This document shows, in pieces, positions 8,793 through 17,584 of a stretch of 64,000 nt of DNA. Within the stretch, counting starts at the first letter, position 1, and each line of letters opens with the position of its first letter. Origin of the DNA: Streptomyces griseocarneus (GTDB taxonomy: Bacteria; Actinomycetota; Actinomycetes; Streptomycetales; Streptomycetaceae); assembly GCF_014655595.1 (NCBI RefSeq), contig NZ_BNBL01000008.1:186001-250000 (forward strand). Direction: 5' to 3'. The notes below the pieces were generated by a model, which made no database searches, was not told where the DNA came from, and saw only the letters and a list, made by a program, of their open reading frames with translations. Both the position numbers and the translations under genes were made by a program.

Positions 8793-8807
8793 TACCCCCG
8801 GGGGGTA
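8793..8807. promoter_or_regulatory. CsoR-type copper operator
   Basis: TACCCCCGGGGGGTA (within ATACCCCCGGGGGGTAGT) is a G-tract palindrome of the form bound by actinobacterial CsoR copper repressors. It lies 53 bp upstream of the copper chaperone gene, where it could overlap the promoter. No csoR or copA gene is in this window. Confidence 0.75.
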
Positions 8808-8860
8808 GTCTTGTTGCCGCCGTCATACGGCACCCGAACATTCCCTACCGAGGAGTTCCC

Positions 8861-9073
8861 ATGACCACCACCGTCTACAAGGTGACCGGCATGACCTGCG
8901 GCCACTGCGAGTCCGCCGTGACGAGCGAGCTCTCCACGATCGCCGGCGTCACCTCGGTCGCGGCCGTCGCGGCCACGGGCCTGGTCACCGTCACCGCCGG
9001 CGGCGAGCTGGACGACGAGGCCGTCCGCGCGGCCGTGGACGAGGCGGGCTACGAGCTCGTCGGCCGCGCCTGA
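8861..9073 (+). CDS. copZ: Copper chaperone CopZ-like heavy-metal-associated protein
   Basis: A 70-residue HMA-domain protein with the metal-binding motif GMTCGHCESAV near residues 10-20. It would bind Cu(I) in the cytosol and pass it to a P-type copper exporter. The ATG follows an AGGAG ribosome site at good spacing; an upstream extension of the frame is rejected because it begins in the preceding gene region. A CsoR-like operator lies upstream, consistent with copper induction. Usually copZ sits beside copA and csoR; here it is alone, so its partner must be elsewhere. Confidence 0.9.
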   Translation: MTTTVYKVTGMTCGHCESAVTSELSTIAGVTSVAAVAATGLVTVTAGGELDDEAVRAAVDEAGYELVGRA

Positions 9074-9135
9074 CACGCCCCTGACGTCCCGCTTTCTCCT
9101 GGAGACCTAGATCACAGCGATTGGCAGGTAACCAT

Positions 9136-9345
9136 CGTGGGGGGACATTGGTCTAACCAGGCAGTGCTGGATCGTCTTGGGGGACGGACCGGCTACGCGT
9201 GGCCGGGACACGTACCCGGGGAGCTTTGAGCGGCCCTCCCGTACGTACGCGTCCCGGCAGATCGCGTCCGTCGGCTCCCGGCCGGGTCCCGTGGGGGGAA
9301 TCCGCGCCGGGACAGAAAAGCGCCTCGCTCCGACCCGTGGGGGGA
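9136..9345. other. Gene-free stretch with three CGTGGGGGGA motifs, possible structured RNA
   Basis: Between copZ and gltA there are 465 bp (9074-9538) without a convincing gene. The 10-mer CGTGGGGGGA occurs at 9136-9145, 9290-9299 and 9336-9345; on the minus strand these read as C6-containing loops, and the last lies in the loop of a strong hairpin. A perfect TGGT-CTA-ACCA repeat is at 9149-9159. A TTGGCA box at 9121 is a weak promoter candidate. The stretch may encode a small RNA on either strand; C6 loops recall the actinobacterial 6C RNA class, but the match is not good enough to call it. Confidence 0.4.
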
Positions 9346-9364
9346 TCGGAGACGGGGCGCTTTT
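9316..9364. terminator. Long hairpin with A4/T4 flanks
   Basis: AAAAGCGCC...GCTCCGA pairs with TCGGAG...GGGGCGCTTTT around a loop holding a G6 run. The A and T tracts on either side make it a bidirectional rho-independent-like terminator, or the 3' end of an RNA transcribed from the gap. Confidence 0.6.
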
Positions 9365-9372
9365 CGCATGCC

Positions 9373-9418
9373 GGGCACATGCCGGCGCACACATCGGGCA
9401 CATGCCGGCGCACACATC
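9373..9418. repeat. Two perfect 23-bp tandem repeats
   Basis: The unit beginning GGGCACATGCCGG and ending CACACATC occurs twice back to back (9373-9395 and 9396-9418), followed by GG. Each copy contains a GCATGTGCC-type half palindrome. It lies between two strong hairpins in the copZ-gltA gap. Confidence 0.85.
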
Positions 9419-9453
9419 GGTGGGACCACGACGCGGGCGACCGGCAAACGCGA

Positions 9454-9487
9454 GGGCGCCCCGCACCGTCATCGGTGCGGGGCGCCC
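9454..9487 (-). terminator. gltA terminator hairpin
   Basis: GGGCGCCCCGCACCG and CGGTGCGGGGCGCCC form a perfect 15-bp stem with a TCAT loop, 51 bp downstream of the gltA stop. It has no T-tract, as is common for streptomycete terminators. Confidence 0.8.
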
Positions 9488-9538
9488 GTCGGCCCGCGTT
9501 GCGCGGGCCCGCGTGCCGTGCGGCCTGGGTGGCCCGGG

Positions 9539-10828
<1,290 letters not shown>

Positions 10829-10997
10829 GTCATCCCTCACCGACGTTGTGCCTCTTCTTCGAGGTGCCCTGACTACCCCTACCTTCCCCCATTTGGACGA
10901 TGTACGTGCACTCGGGGTCGGCCATAGGGCCTAAAGACGGCACTCAGTGCCGCCCAGCCTGCCCATCCTGCCCCCTTCGCCCGCATTGGTAAACCGT

Positions 10998-13238
10998 TCA
11001 GAGACGAATGCCACCTCCGTCACGTCTTCCGCCGCTCCCCGCGAGCCGGTAATCGAGCCCTGTGAAGCGCCTGCCCGCGGACACCGTGCGCACCGCCTGC
11101 CCCAGTGCACGCCGGGAACCGACCAGCACCACGAGTCGCTTTGCCCGGGTTACCGCCGTATACAGCAGATTGCGCTGCAGCATCATCCAGGCACCCGTGG
11201 TGACGGGGATCACCACGGCCGGGTACTCGCTGCCCTGCGAGCGGTGGATGGTGACCGCGTAGGCGTGGGCGAGCTCGTCGAGCTCGTCGAAGTCGTAGCC
11301 GACCTCCTCGTCCTCGTCGGTGCGCACGGTCAGGCGCTGCTCGACGGCGTCCAGCGCGGTGACCACGCCCACCGTGCCGTTGAAGACTCCGTTCTGCCCC
11401 TTTTCGTAGTTGTTGCGAATCTGGGTGACCTTGTCGCCCACCCGGAAGACCCGGCCGCCGAAGCGCCGCTCGGGCAGGTCGGGCCGGGCGGGCGTAATGG
11501 CCTGCTGAAGCAGTCCGTTGAGCGTGCCGGCGCCCGCGGGACCGCGGTGCATGGGGGCCAGCACCTGGATGTCGCGGCGCGGGTCGAGCCCGAACCGGGC
11601 GGGGACGCGCCGCGCCGCCACGTCCACGGTGAGCCGGCCCGCCTCCTCGGTGTCCTCCTCGACGAAGAAGAAGAAATCCTTCATCCCGTGAGTGAGGGGG
11701 TGCGTCCCGGAGTTGATGCGGTGTGCATTGGTCACCACTCCGGACTGCTGCGCCTGCCGGAAGATCCGGGTGAGCCGGACCGCCGGGACCGGCCCGCCGT
11801 CGGCGAGCAGGTCGCGCAGCACCTCGCCGGCGCCCACCGACGGCAGCTGGTCGACGTCCCCGACGAGCAGCAGATGGGCTCCCGGCGGGACGGCCTTGAC
11901 CAGCTTGTTCGCCAGCAGCAGATCCAGCATTGACGCCTCGTCGACCACCACCAGGTCGGCGTCCAGCGGCCGGTCGCGGTCGTAGGCGGCGTCGCCGCCG
12001 GGCTTGAGCTCCAGCAGCCGGTGGACCGTGGACGCCTCGGCGCCCGTGAGCTCGGAGAGCCGCTTGGCCGCCCGCCCGGTGGGCGCGGCCAGCACCACCC
12101 TGGCCTTCTTGGCGCGGGCCAGCTCCACCACGGACCGCACGGTGAAGGACTTGCCGCAGCCCGGCCCGCCGGTGAGGACCGCGACCCTGCTGGTGAGCGC
12201 GAGCCTGACCGCCTGCTGCTGCTCGGGCGCCAGCTCCGCGCCCGTTCGCCCCGCGAGCCAGGTCAGGGCCTTGTCCCAGTCGACGCCCTGGAACGCGGCC
12301 AGGCGGTCCTCCTCGGTGCGCAGCAGCCGCGTCAGCTGCCCGGCCAGGGAGAGCTCCGCCCGGTGGAAGGGGACCAGGTAGACGGCCGTGACCGGCTCGC
12401 CGCCGTCGGGGCCGGGAACGCTCTCGCGCACGACCCCCTCCTCGTCCGCGGCCAGTTCGGCGAGGCAGTCGATGACCAGGCCGGTGTCGACCTGGAGGAG
12501 CTTCACGGCGTCCGCGATGAGCTGCTCCTCGGGCAGGAAGCAGTGCCCCTGGTCGGTGGACTGCGACAGGGCGTACTGCAGGCCGGCCTTGACCCGGTCG
12601 GGACTGTCGTGCGGGATGCCGACGGACTGGGCGATCCGGTCGGCGGTGAGGAAGCCGATGCCCCAGACGTCGGCGGCGAGGCGGTAGGGCTGGTTGCGGA
12701 CGACGGAGATCGAGGCGTCGCCGTATTTCTTGTAGATCCGTACGGCGATGGAGGTGGAGACGCCGACGCCCTGCAGGAAGACCATGACCTCCTTGATGGC
12801 CTTCTGCTCCTCCCAGGCGGCGCCGATCGATCGGGTGCGCTTGGGGCCGAGCCCCGGGACCTCGATCAGGCGCCCGGGCTCGCTCTCGATGACGTCGAGC
12901 GTGTCCGTGCCGAAGTGGCTGACGATGCGGTCGGCGATGCGCGGGCCGATGCCCTTGATCAGGCCGGAGCCCAGATAGCGGCGGATGCCCTGGATCGTGG
13001 CGGGCAGGACGGTCGTGTAGTTCTCCACGGTGAACTGCTTGCCGTACTGCGGATGGGATCCCCAACGCCCCTCCAGGCGCAGCGACTCGCCGGGCTGCGC
13101 GCCGAGCAGCGAGCCGACCACCGTGAGGAGGTCGCCGCCGCCGCGCCCGGTGTCGACGCGCGCGACCGTATAGCCGCTCTCCTCATTGGCGTAGGTGATC
13201 CGCTCGAGAACCCCTTCGACCACAGCCAGTTGCACCAT
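10998..13238 (-). CDS. recD2: RecD2-type SF1 DNA helicase
   Basis: A 746-residue ATP-dependent 5'-3' DNA helicase of the RecD2 (RecD-like) family, which acts without RecBC. The N-terminal OB-like part is followed by helix-hairpin-helix segments (GLIKGIGPRIADRIV near residue 95), then the SF1B motor with Walker A LTGGPGCGKSFTVRS, DEAS Walker B, GDVDQLPSVGAGE, and C-terminal TIHRSQGSEYPAVVIP and YTAVTRAKRLVVLVG motifs. Length is normal for the family. The family is linked to genome stability and repair; there is no operon partner to add detail. The promoter is in the 296-bp gap upstream. Confidence 0.93.
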   Translation of the reverse strand: MVQLAVVEGVLERITYANEESGYTVARVDTGRGGGDLLTVVGSLLGAQPGESLRLEGRWGSHPQYGKQFTVENYTTVLPATIQGIRRYLGSGLIKGIGPRIADRIVSHFGTDTLDVIESEPGRLIEVPGLGPKRTRSIGAAWEEQKAIKEVMVFLQGVGVSTSIAVRIYKKYGDASISVVRNQPYRLAADVWGIGFLTADRIAQSVGIPHDSPDRVKAGLQYALSQSTDQGHCFLPEEQLIADAVKLLQVDTGLVIDCLAELAADEEGVVRESVPGPDGGEPVTAVYLVPFHRAELSLAGQLTRLLRTEEDRLAAFQGVDWDKALTWLAGRTGAELAPEQQQAVRLALTSRVAVLTGGPGCGKSFTVRSVVELARAKKARVVLAAPTGRAAKRLSELTGAEASTVHRLLELKPGGDAAYDRDRPLDADLVVVDEASMLDLLLANKLVKAVPPGAHLLLVGDVDQLPSVGAGEVLRDLLADGGPVPAVRLTRIFRQAQQSGVVTNAHRINSGTHPLTHGMKDFFFFVEEDTEEAGRLTVDVAARRVPARFGLDPRRDIQVLAPMHRGPAGAGTLNGLLQQAITPARPDLPERRFGGRVFRVGDKVTQIRNNYEKGQNGVFNGTVGVVTALDAVEQRLTVRTDEDEEVGYDFDELDELAHAYAVTIHRSQGSEYPAVVIPVTTGAWMMLQRNLLYTAVTRAKRLVVLVGSRRALGQAVRTVSAGRRFTGLDYRLAGSGGRRDGGGIRL

Positions 13239-13357
13239 GCCCCGACGGTACCGCCGGGGTCCGACAGGCGTTCGGGCCTGTGGATAACCGCGGTTCCGGT
13301 TTCCCGGAGCAGGGGGCAGGGGGCCGGGACGATGCGGGGGGGGGTGCCGGAACGATT

Positions 13358-13389
13358 CGAGGGGCCCGGTCCGACGACCGAGCCCCTCG
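13358..13389. terminator. Hairpin in the recD2 upstream gap
   Basis: CGAGGGGCCCGGTC and GACCGAGCCCCTCG form a 14-bp stem with one mismatch around a CGAC loop. It lies between the leftward sugar cluster (ending 13535) and recD2 and probably ends the cluster transcript. The rest of 13239-13534 is GC-rich, with a run of nine G near 13336, and shows no gene. Confidence 0.55.
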
Positions 13390-13534
13390 TGTTCCCCCCG
13401 GAACCGGCTTCCCCTGAATCCCCCCGGATCCCTCCCCGGGAAGCCTGATGTTCATAACGACCCTCCACAGCGCCGAAGGGTTGCAACGATTCCAAGGCGT
13501 TATGATTCCGTTACCTAGGGTGCCGAACCCCAGG

Positions 13535-14365
13535 TCACAGCACATGCGTGCGATATCGCTCCAGCGTCTCGGCGAGCACCGCCGCGCCCTCACGCGCCCA
13601 CAGCGACGGACTGAAGATCTCCACTTCGGCGGGCCCGGTGTACCCCGCCGCCTCCACCCGTTCGCGGAACCACCTCAGGTCCACGCACCCATCGCCCAGC
13701 TGTCCCCGCCCCAGCAACACCCCCTCAGGCAGCGGCGTGATCCAGTCGGCGAGCTGGAAGGCCGCGATCCGGCCGCCCTCCCCCGCCCGGACGAGCTGCC
13801 GGCCCACCGCGTCGTCCCACCACAGGTGGTAGGTGTCCACCACCACGCCCACCTGGCCGGCCGGGAACCGTTCGGCCAGGTCGAGGGCCTGACCGAGGGT
13901 CGACACCACGCAACGGTCGGAGGCGAACATCGGGTGCAGCGGCTCGATCGCCAGCCGCACCCCGTGCGCGGCCGCGTAGGGCCCCAGCTCGGCCAGGGCG
14001 TCGGCCAGCCGCTCGCGCGCGCCGGGCAGGTCCCGGCTGCCGGGCGGCAGCCCGCCCGCCACCAGCACGAGAGCGGCGGCCCCGAGCGTCGCCGCCTCCT
14101 CGACGGCGGCGCGGTTGCCGGCGAGCGCGCGACGCCGCCCGGCGGCATCGGCCCCGGTGAGGAAGCCCCCTCGGCACAGGCTGCTGACGGCCAGTCCGGC
14201 GCCGCGTACGAGCCGGGCGGCGGCCTCGGTGCCGTACTCCCGCACCGGCTCCCGCCACAGCCCCACCGCACCCACCCCGGCGGCCGCGCAGCCCGCCACC
14301 AGCTCGGGCAGCGACCACTGCCGGACCGTCTGCTGGTTGAGGCTGAACCGCTCCAGCCCGCTCAC
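13535..14365 (-). CDS. Sugar phosphate isomerase/epimerase (TIM barrel)
   Basis: A 276-residue xylose-isomerase-like TIM barrel, last gene of a leftward three-gene operon. Candidate metal-binding segments are AIEPLHPMFASDRC, VVDTYHLWWDD and AEVEIFSPSLWARE. The start is the GTG at 14365, which overlaps the upstream stop as GTGA and begins VSGLERFSLNQQTVRQW, a sequence typical of this subfamily. The reaction is unknown; association with an oxidoreductase and an aldolase-like protein suggests keto-sugar or cyclitol catabolism. Confidence 0.82.
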   Translation of the reverse strand: MSGLERFSLNQQTVRQWSLPELVAGCAAAGVGAVGLWREPVREYGTEAAARLVRGAGLAVSSLCRGGFLTGADAAGRRRALAGNRAAVEEAATLGAAALVLVAGGLPPGSRDLPGARERLADALAELGPYAAAHGVRLAIEPLHPMFASDRCVVSTLGQALDLAERFPAGQVGVVVDTYHLWWDDAVGRQLVRAGEGGRIAAFQLADWITPLPEGVLLGRGQLGDGCVDLRWFRERVEAAGYTGPAEVEIFSPSLWAREGAAVLAETLERYRTHVL

Positions 14366-15513
14366 CGTTCCACCCCGTGGACCGCCAGCCAGCGCGCCAT
14401 CCGCTCCCGGGCCCGTTCGGGGTCGGGGAACAGGCCGAGGCCGTCGCCCAGTTCGTACACCCTCGCGAGATGCGGCACCGGCCGCGCGGCGTGCAGGCCC
14501 GCGGGCATCACGAAGTGGTGCTGGTGCCCGGCCAGCCAGGCCAGGAAGACGATGCCCGTCTTGTAGAAGCGCGTCGGCGGCTCGAAGAGGTGCCGGGCCA
14601 GCGGAACCGTCGGATCCAGCACGGCCCGGAAGCCGTGCCGGTCGCCGGCGTCGAGCAGGCGCGCGGCATGGGCCGCCCACGGCCCCAGCGGGTCGAAGAC
14701 GCCCAGCAGCGCGTCGCTGGACCCGCCCTCGTCGCCCTCGATCAGCTCCGGATAGTGGAGGTCGTCCCCCGTGAAGCACCGCACCCCCGCCGGCAGCCGC
14801 TGCCGCAGGGCCCGTTCGCGCCCCGCGTCCAGCAGCGAGACCTTCACCCCCTCGACCTTCCCGGGGTGGGCGGTCACGATCCGCAGCAGCGTGTCCGTGG
14901 CGGCGTCGAGGTCGGTGCTGCCCCAGTAGCCCTCCAGATGGGGGTCGAACATGGGGCCGAGCCAGTGGAGGATCACGGGTCGCTCCGTCTGGCGCGTCAG
15001 CCGCCCGTAAACCCGCTCGTAGTCCTCCGGTCCGCGGGCGACGGCCGCCAGGGCCCGGGAGGCCAGCACGACGGCCCGGGCGCCCGCCGACTCCACGACC
15101 TCGAGCTGCCGCTCGTAGGCCGCCGCGATGTCGTCCGGCGAACCGTAGGGCGGCGTCAGGTGGTCGGTGCCCGCCCCGCAGACGATCCGGCCGCCCACCG
15201 CCGCCGCCTCGGCCGCCGAACGCCGGATCAGCTCGGCGGCCGTGTCCCAGCCCAGGCCCATGCCGCGCTGGGCGGTGTCCATCGCCTCCGCGACGCCCAG
15301 CCCGTGCGCCCACAGGTGGCGGCGGAAGGCGAGCGTGGCGTCCCAGTCCAGGGCGGCGCGGCCGTCCGGGGTGGCGTCGCCGAAGGGGTCGGCCACGACG
15401 TGGGCGGCGGCCAGGACCGTACGGCGGCGCGGCGGCGGCCCGGGAGGCACCGGCCGCGCGGCCCGGGGCGTGTACGGGCGCAGGGCCCCGGACGCATCCG
15501 GCAGGCGGATCAC
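14362..15513 (-). CDS. DUF993 / dihydrodipicolinate-synthase-like aldolase
   Basis: A 383-residue protein of the DUF993 group, related to DapA-type class I aldolases. Recognisable stretches are WDATLAFRRHLWAHGLGVAEAMDTAQRGMG, VILHWLGPMFDPHLEGYWGS, GVKVSLLDAGRE (candidate Schiff-base lysine) and TRFYKTGIVFLAWLAGHQ. The GTG at 15513 overlaps the upstream stop as GTGA; the longer open frame upstream is a shadow of the oxidoreductase. Function is not established for the family; it probably cleaves or condenses a keto acid made by its neighbours. Confidence 0.8.
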   Translation of the reverse strand: MIRLPDASGALRPYTPRAARPVPPGPPPRRRTVLAAAHVVADPFGDATPDGRAALDWDATLAFRRHLWAHGLGVAEAMDTAQRGMGLGWDTAAELIRRSAAEAAAVGGRIVCGAGTDHLTPPYGSPDDIAAAYERQLEVVESAGARAVVLASRALAAVARGPEDYERVYGRLTRQTERPVILHWLGPMFDPHLEGYWGSTDLDAATDTLLRIVTAHPGKVEGVKVSLLDAGRERALRQRLPAGVRCFTGDDLHYPELIEGDEGGSSDALLGVFDPLGPWAAHAARLLDAGDRHGFRAVLDPTVPLARHLFEPPTRFYKTGIVFLAWLAGHQHHFVMPAGLHAARPVPHLARVYELGDGLGLFPDPERARERMARWLAVHGVER

Positions 15514-16694
15514 GGCGCGGGCTCCGGCACGGCCAGCCGCCTGCCCTCCCGGGAGGACCGCAGGCCCGCCTCGGCGAGGGCCACCCCGCGCGCGCCCGCG
15601 AAGAGGTCGTGGCGCCAGGGGGTGCCCAGGGCGACGTGCCGCAGGAACAGCTCCCACTGCGCGCGGAAGGCGTTGCCGGCGTCCTCGGGGGCGTCCGGCA
15701 CCTCCCGCCATTGCGCGCGGAAGTCCTCGGCGGCCGGCACGTCGGGGTCCCACACGGGCCGCGGGGTGGCCGAGCGGTGCTGGGCCCGGCAGTGGCGCAG
15801 CCCGGCCACCGCCGAACCCTCCGTCCCGTCGACCTGGAGCTCCAGCAGTTCGTCGCGGTGCACCCGAACGGCCCAGGAGGAGTTGAACTGCGCGACCGTG
15901 CCGCCCTCCAGTTCGAAGATGGCGTAGGCGGCGTCGTCGGCGGTGGCCTCGTAGGGCCGGCCACGCTCGTCCCAGCGGCGGTCGATGTGGGTCGCCAGGC
16001 GCGCCTGGACGGACCGTACGGGGCCGAACAGCTCGCGCAGCAGGTACTCCCAGTGGGGGAACATGTCGGCGGCCATGCCGCCGCCGTCCTGGGCGCGGTA
16101 GTTCCACGAGGGCCGCTGGGCGGGCTCCCTGTCGCCCTCGAGGACCCAGTAGCCGAACTCCCCGCGCACCGACAGCACGCGGCCGAAGAAGCCCTGGTCG
16201 ACGAGCCGTCCGAGCTTGCGCGGCCCGGGCAGGAAGAGCTTGTCCTGGACGACGCCGTGCCGCACGCCCGCGGCCCGGGCGAGCCGGGCCAGCTCCAGGG
16301 CCTTGGCGTAGCTGCCCGCGACCGGCTTCTCGCAGTACACGTGCTTGCCCGCGGCGATGGCCCGGCGCAGCGCAGCGGGCCGCGCGGAGGTGGCCTGGGC
16401 GTCGAAGTAGACCTCGACGTCCGGGTCGGCGAGGACGGCGTCGAGGTCGGTGGACCACCGTTCGACGCCGTGGCGGGCGGCGAGCGCGGCCAGCCTGCCG
16501 CCGTCGCGGCCGACGAGGACCGGCTCGGGCCGCAGCGCCCCGCCGTCGCCGAGCGGGACGCCTCCTTGCTCACGGAGGGCGAGGAGGGACCGTACGAGGT
16601 GCTGGCGATGGCCCATACGGCCGGTCGCGCCGTTCACGGCGATGCGTATGTCCCTGGTCCTGGTGCCCGGTTTTCCGCTGCCCCTGGCCGTCAT
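15510..16694 (-). CDS. Gfo/Idh/MocA oxidoreductase
   Basis: A 394-residue NAD(P)-dependent oxidoreductase. The N-terminal Rossmann motif reads VNGATGRMGHRQH, an unusual GATGRMG form rather than the common GxGxxG, and the catalytic lysine region is YCEKPVAGSYAK. The C-terminal half has GGGMAADMFPHWEYLLRELFG. It leads a leftward operon with a GGGAGGG ribosome site and overlaps the next gene by 4 bp. An 83-bp gap separates it from the divergent isomerase. Substrate unknown; likely the first oxidation step of a sugar or cyclitol pathway. Confidence 0.85.
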   Translation of the reverse strand: MTARGSGKPGTRTRDIRIAVNGATGRMGHRQHLVRSLLALREQGGVPLGDGGALRPEPVLVGRDGGRLAALAARHGVERWSTDLDAVLADPDVEVYFDAQATSARPAALRRAIAAGKHVYCEKPVAGSYAKALELARLARAAGVRHGVVQDKLFLPGPRKLGRLVDQGFFGRVLSVRGEFGYWVLEGDREPAQRPSWNYRAQDGGGMAADMFPHWEYLLRELFGPVRSVQARLATHIDRRWDERGRPYEATADDAAYAIFELEGGTVAQFNSSWAVRVHRDELLELQVDGTEGSAVAGLRHCRAQHRSATPRPVWDPDVPAAEDFRAQWREVPDAPEDAGNAFRAQWELFLRHVALGTPWRHDLFAGARGVALAEAGLRSSREGRRLAVPEPAP

Positions 16695-16745
16695 GAGCGG
16701 GTGCCCTCCCGTCCCCCGGTGTTCCCGACTTCGGCATCAGTGGCA

Positions 16746-16768
16746 TTTCCCGCCGCCGGGCGGGGAAA
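16746..16768. promoter_or_regulatory. Operator-like inverted repeat between divergent sugar genes
   Basis: TTTCCC and GGGAAA arms separated by 11 GC-rich bases sit 10-32 bp before the rightward isomerase ATG, in the 83-bp gap that must hold promoters for both directions. It is a plausible repressor site for the cluster, but weak. Confidence 0.3.
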
Positions 16769-16777
16769 CCGATCACC

Positions 16778-17584
16778 ATGAAGCTGGCCTTTTCCACCCT
16801 CGCGACCCCCGGACTGGCCCTGCCCGACGTGGTGCGGCTCGCCGCGACGCACGGATACGACGGCGTCGAGCTGCGCGCTCATCCGGAGGAGCCCGTGCAT
16901 CCCGGCCTCCCGCCCGCCCAGCGGGCCGCGGCGGCGGCCGCGTTCGCCGAGGCGGACGTGGCGATCCTGGCGGTCGCCGGGTACGCGCGCGTGGCCGCAC
17001 CCGGGCCCGACGAGCCGGTGCTGGCGGAGCTGGACGGCCTGGTGCGGCTCGCGGGCGATCTGGGGGCGTCGTACGTCCGGGTGTTCCCCGGCGGCGGCGA
17101 TCAGCCCTCCGACGAGGCCGACGCGGCGGCCGCGCGCCGGCTCGGGACGATCGCGCCGCTCGCCGCCGACACGGGCGTGCGCGTCCTGATGGAGACCCAC
17201 GACTCCCACCGGCGCGCCCAGGACGCCGTGCGCGTCCTGGGGCCCGTGGGGCACGGCAGCATCGGGGCGCTGTGGGACGTGCTGCACACCTGGCTGGGCG
17301 GGGAGGAGCCGGCGGAGAGCTTCCCCGCCCTCGCCCCGCACCTGGGCTATGTGCAGGTCAAGGACGTCGGCTCGGCCGAGGACACCACGCCGGTGCAGCT
17401 GGGCACGGGCGTCCTGCCGCTGGGCGCCTGCGTGGGCACGCTCAGCCGGGCGGGCTGGGACGGCTGGCTGAGCTGGGAGTACGAGAAGCGCTGGCACCCT
17501 CACGTGGCCGACTTCGAGCAGCTGGCGGGGCCGGGAGCGGAGTATCTGCGGGGGCTGGTCGCCGCCTCCCCGCGAACGAGGTGA
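16778..17584 (+). CDS. Sugar phosphate isomerase/epimerase (TIM barrel)
   Basis: A 268-residue AP-endonuclease-2-like TIM barrel beginning MKLAFSTLATPGLALPDV, a start shared by many inosose or hydroxypyruvate isomerase-like proteins. Likely metal ligands are in LMETHDSHRR, ALWDVLHTW, LGYVQVKDVGS and LSWEYEKRWHP. It is divergent from the operon at 13.5-16.7 kb and is probably part of the same pathway. Its last 143 bp overlap the end of the oppositely oriented EamA gene, which is unusual. Confidence 0.83.
   Translation: MKLAFSTLATPGLALPDVVRLAATHGYDGVELRAHPEEPVHPGLPPAQRAAAAAAFAEADVAILAVAGYARVAAPGPDEPVLAELDGLVRLAGDLGASYVRVFPGGGDQPSDEADAAAARRLGTIAPLAADTGVRVLMETHDSHRRAQDAVRVLGPVGHGSIGALWDVLHTWLGGEEPAESFPALAPHLGYVQVKDVGSAEDTTPVQLGTGVLPLGACVGTLSRAGWDGWLSWEYEKRWHPHVADFEQLAGPGAEYLRGLVAASPRTR

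Noticed and set aside
9136..9364. Confident 6C RNA
   Set aside because: C6 loops exist on the minus strand, but the second stem is weak and the order of hairpins does not fit the class well enough.
13535..16573. Single 1012-codon frame covering three sugar genes
   Set aside because: Only the last 276 codons are real; the rest is out of frame with the DUF993 and oxidoreductase genes, which have intact motifs.
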